Shown here piece by piece: positions 7,316 to 9,412 of a DNA stretch of 9,412 nt (the stretch's first letter is position 1; every line of letters starts with the position of its first letter). Both the position numbers and the translations under genes were made by a program. The notes beneath the pieces are model-generated. The model was not told the origin of the DNA. It searched no databases and saw only the letters and a program-made list of their open reading frames with translations. Source of the DNA: Planctomycetota bacterium (lineage in GTDB: Bacteria > Planctomycetota > PUPC01); the NCBI GenBank assembly GCA_003559755.1, contig PWKM01000131.1:1-9412 (forward strand), in the 5' to 3' direction.

Positions 7316-7409
7316 TCGATTTGGCCAATGTCCCGGCGATGGTAGACGGGGCAGAGCGAATCGTCAAGAAGGACCGGGAAAAAGATGTAAATAAGTGTCG
7401 ATATTGGCC
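7316..7409 (+). repeat. Imperfect direct repeat flanking the divergent promoters
   Basis: TCGATTTGGCC at 7316-7326 and TCGATATTGGCC at 7398-7409 differ by one inserted base. The first continues into the 8-base palindrome TTGGCCAA (7321-7328) and sits in the leader of the PHP-type gene. The second sits just upstream of the kinase -10 element, where a -35 box would be. A shared operator is possible but unproven. Confidence 0.35.
7339..7367 (-). promoter_or_regulatory. Sigma70-type promoter of the PHP-type gene
   Basis: On the minus strand TTGACG (7362-7367) is followed after 17 bases by TACCAT (7339-7344), matching four of six -10 positions including 1, 2 and 6. Transcription would begin near 7331, about 34 bases before the ATG at 7297, so the ribosome binding site fits within the leader. 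Confidence 0.65.
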
Positions 7410-7416
7410 CGATGAC

Positions 7417-7425
7417 TGTTATAAT
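7417..7425 (+). promoter_or_regulatory. Extended -10 promoter of the Ser/Thr kinase gene
   Basis: TGT-TATAAT (7417-7425) is a perfect -10 box with the TGn extension. No good -35 box is seen 16-18 bases upstream (sequences near GTCGAT), which fits the extended -10 class or a promoter that needs an activator. The start would be near 7432, giving a leader of about 70 bases to the ATG at 7502. Confidence 0.55.
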
Positions 7426-7501
7426 TGAGCAGAATGGCGAAATATGCAATGAGCTGGGCGACAAGTCCCAACGGAACCCGTTTTTTCTGCGTGCACGGGC
7501 C

Positions 7502-9412
7502 ATGAACGCTGAAACAGACAGGATATTCGAGGACCTGATCCTCAAGCGGGGCGTGGTGACCGCCGAACAACTGGCGGCCGCCCATCGCCGGCGGGCGGAG
7601 TTCGCCGAGCAGGGGAAACCGCCGACACCGCTCCTCGAGCTCCTGATCGAACAACAGCCGGACAAACGGAAGAAGCTGCGCGAACTGGCGGAACAGGCCG
7701 CCATACGGTCCGGGGAGACGCGGATGACCATCGGCGGGTTCGAGCTGATGGAGAAGATCGGGGCCGGCGGGATGGGCACCGTGTATCGGGCCAACCAGAA
7801 GCTGATGGGCCGCCACGTGGCCCTGAAGCTGATGAAGCCGAAGCTGGCAAGGAACAAGCGGGCGCTGGACCGGTTCGTCAGCGAGACGCGGGCCTCGGCC
7901 CGGATCAACCACCCGAACGTGGTGGAGGCCATCGACGCCGGCAAGGACAAGGGATATTACTACTTCGCAATGGAACTGGTGGATGGCCCCACGCTGTGGC
8001 GCGTCATCCAGCAGGAGGGCAAGCTCCCCGAGGAGCGATGCGAAGAGATCGGCATACACATCGCACGGGCGTTGCAGGCGGCACACCAGGCGGGGCTGGC
8101 ACACCGCGATGTGAAGCCGGAAAACATCCTCATCGAGCACGACACCGGGACCGCCAAACTGGCCGACCTCGGCCTGGCAAAAGTCACAAAACGGACCGAC
8201 TCGTCGGCCACCCAGGCCGGAGTCATCATCGGCACACCCAACTACATCAGCCCGGAACAGGCCCGGGGCGACGAGGAGGTGGATATCCGCAGCGACATCT
8301 ATTCGCTGGGGGCCACTCTCTACTTCGCGGCGACCGGGACGCTGCCCTTCGGGGGGCGGACCGCTCCGGCGGTGATGAGCCAGCATATCTCGCAGCCGCT
8401 CGAACCGCCCAACAAACGGAATCCCGAGCTGTCCTTCCGATTCTCCCGCGTCATCCAGAAGATGATGGCCAAGAAGCCGGAGAACCGCTACCAGACCCCG
8501 GCCGAGCTCTTGGCCGACCTGGAACGGGTGCGACGGCATCACCGGCCCGCAGCGGGCGGCAGCCGCTCGAAGTCACGGCGGACGGCCAGGACAAACCCGC
8601 TCCGGAATCCCTGGCTGCTGATCGCCGCAGCGGCGGGCTCCGCCCTGCTCACCGCGATTATCATCATCGCACTCACGGCCCTGTTCGGATCGGCCGACCC
8701 CACACGGGTCTCGCCCGCACAGGCCGAGGTCCATTATCAGCGGGCGGTAAACGCCCTGGCGAACGCCCGGACTCTGTCCGACCTCAACGCCGCCCAGGCC
8801 GAGGCAGACGCCTGCCTCGAGGCCGCACCCGAGGGCGAGAACGCCGACGCCGCCCGGGCGATCAACGAATTCATCGACGAGTTCCGGCGGCTGGCCGCCG
8901 AGAGCACAGAGAACCCGAGGGCGTGGGTCCGCTCGATCACCGAACTCAGACAACTCGCCCAGGACCCGCCCCACGACCTGCCGTTCGCACAGATCGTCGA
9001 ACGGACTGCCGCCCGAGCTTCGCGAGAACGGCTGAGGACGGTGACCACCACGGCGACTGACGACGTGCTGGAGATCGCCCCGGCCATCCGATGGGCCGAA
9101 GCGATCCTTGCCACCGCAGCCGACGAAGAGACACGACAGGCCGCACGTCGTACCAAAAGCGGACTGGAAGAACTCGCCTACCGCATCCCCGACCTGGTCG
9201 TCGAAAGCCACATGGACCAGGCGGGCATCCCGCCGCTCATCGAGCGGGGCCACTTCGTCGAGGCCAAACGCCGGATGGCGACCTGTGTGCCCGAGGAAAT
9301 CCGGAAGGGGCCCGTCACTGAAGCGCTGCAGGAGCAGGTCCGGCACTTGAACCAGGCGGCCGGCGAACAGTTCAAAGAACAGCGCGAGCGCATATGGGCG
9401 CTGATCGACTAC
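7502..9412 (+). CDS. PknB-type receptor Ser/Thr protein kinase (3' end outside window)
   Basis: The frame is open for 637 codons to the right edge with no stop. Residues 6-66 form a helical N-terminal domain (DRIFEDLILKRGVVTAEQL...) of a kind found before kinase domains in planctomycetal proteins. The kinase domain spans about 78-340: glycine loop GAGGMGTVY (87-95), ATP-anchoring K109 in ALKLM, E128 of helix C, catalytic HRDVKPEN (201-208), metal-binding D222 in DLG (not DFG), GTPNYISPEQA (244-254, the APE-equivalent SPE) and SDIYSLG (264-270). All catalytic residues are present, so it should be active. A basic linker leads to one transmembrane helix (about 371-395) and then at least 240 mostly helical, charged residues (AEVHYQRAVNALANARTLSD...), predicted outside the membrane and without a recognised sensor fold. 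The start is uncertain. ATG 7502 has no clear ribosome binding site, and an in-frame ATG at 7412 would add 30 residues but lies upstream of the -10 box. Confidence 0.93.
   Translation, partial: MNAETDRIFEDLILKRGVVTAEQLAAAHRRRAEFAEQGKPPTPLLELLIEQQPDKRKKLRELAEQAAIRSGETRMTIGGFELMEKIGAGGMGTVYRANQKLMGRHVALKLMKPKLARNKRALDRFVSETRASARINHPNVVEAIDAGKDKGYYYFAMELVDGPTLWRVIQQEGKLPEERCEEIGIHIARALQAAHQAGLAHRDVKPENILIEHDTGTAKLADLGLAKVTKRTDSSATQAGVIIGTPNYISPEQARGDEEVDIRSDIYSLGATLYFAATGTLPFGGRTAPAVMSQHISQPLEPPNKRNPELSFRFSRVIQKMMAKKPENRYQTPAELLADLERVRRHHRPAAGGSRSKSRRTARTNPLRNPWLLIAAAAGSALLTAIIIIALTALFGSADPTRVSPAQAEVHYQRAVNALANARTLSDLNAAQAEADACLEAAPEGENADAARAINEFIDEFRRLAAESTENPRAWVRSITELRQLAQDPPHDLPFAQIVERTAARASRERLRTVTTTATDDVLEIAPAIRWAEAILATAADEETRQAARRTKSGLEELAYRIPDLVVESHMDQAGIPPLIERGHFVEAKRRMATCVPEEIRKGPVTEALQEQVRHLNQAAGEQFKEQRERIWALIDY

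Noticed and set aside
5279..7345. Plus-strand open frame of 688 codons opposite the PHP-type gene
   Set aside because: It is the longest complete frame in the window but has no recognisable domain. The minus-strand frame has ordered metal-binding motifs, a ribosome binding site and a promoter.
7298..7501. Sigma54 promoter in the divergent region
   Set aside because: TTGGCC stretches were examined on both strands, but none has a GC element at the required distance after the GG. Sigma70-type boxes explain the region better.
7364..8542. Minus-strand open frame (392 codons) opposite the Ser/Thr kinase
   Set aside because: The plus strand encodes every kinase subdomain in order here, so the antisense frame is a shadow.

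Overview
This is a GC-rich, gene-dense bacterial window with six complete or partial protein genes on the minus strand and one on the plus strand. The best taxonomic guess is Planctomycetota or a close relative. That rests on the PknB-type membrane Ser/Thr kinase, which has a short N-terminal helical domain, a DLG motif in place of DFG and a large C-terminal helical extension, and on an NtrB/NtrC-type pair in the same neighbourhood. This is inference: there is no rRNA or other marker here. No tRNA, CRISPR array, insertion sequence or phage gene was seen.

Layout, left to right. Positions 1-360 (minus) hold the N-terminal 120 residues of a small lipoprotein with a PEGA-like beta domain; it has its own sigma70-type promoter and runs off the left edge. 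Positions 361-580 are non-coding and hold that promoter, A/T tracts and a short GACAG tandem. From 5267 down to 581 (minus) lies a tightly packed four-gene operon: tilS, a HIT-family hydrolase, a membrane histidine kinase and a sigma54-dependent response regulator. The three junctions are 9, 13 and 6 bases (3 if the regulator starts at its GTG), and a promoter-like site lies upstream of tilS. From 7297 to 5411 (minus) is a DUF3604/PHP-type putative metal-dependent hydrolase with its own promoter. A 204-base divergent intergenic region (7298-7501) separates it from a plus-strand receptor-like Ser/Thr kinase (7502 to the right edge, open at the 3' end).

How they work together. TilS (tRNA-Ile lysidine modification) and the HIT protein are housekeeping-type genes. 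They appear to be co-transcribed with a two-component system whose sensor has a roughly 170-residue extracytoplasmic domain and whose regulator is a full REC / AAA+ / FIS-HTH sigma54 activator. I saw no convincing sigma54 promoter in the three intergenic regions, so the regulon probably lies elsewhere. The divergent kinase and PHP genes may share control, because an imperfect direct repeat (TCGATTTGGCC / TCGATATTGGCC) sits on each side of their promoter region.

Novelty. Nothing here is clearly a new defence or mobile system. The points most worth following are the receptor kinase with its unknown outer domain paired with the PHP protein, and the sigma54 two-component system embedded in a tilS-HIT operon.
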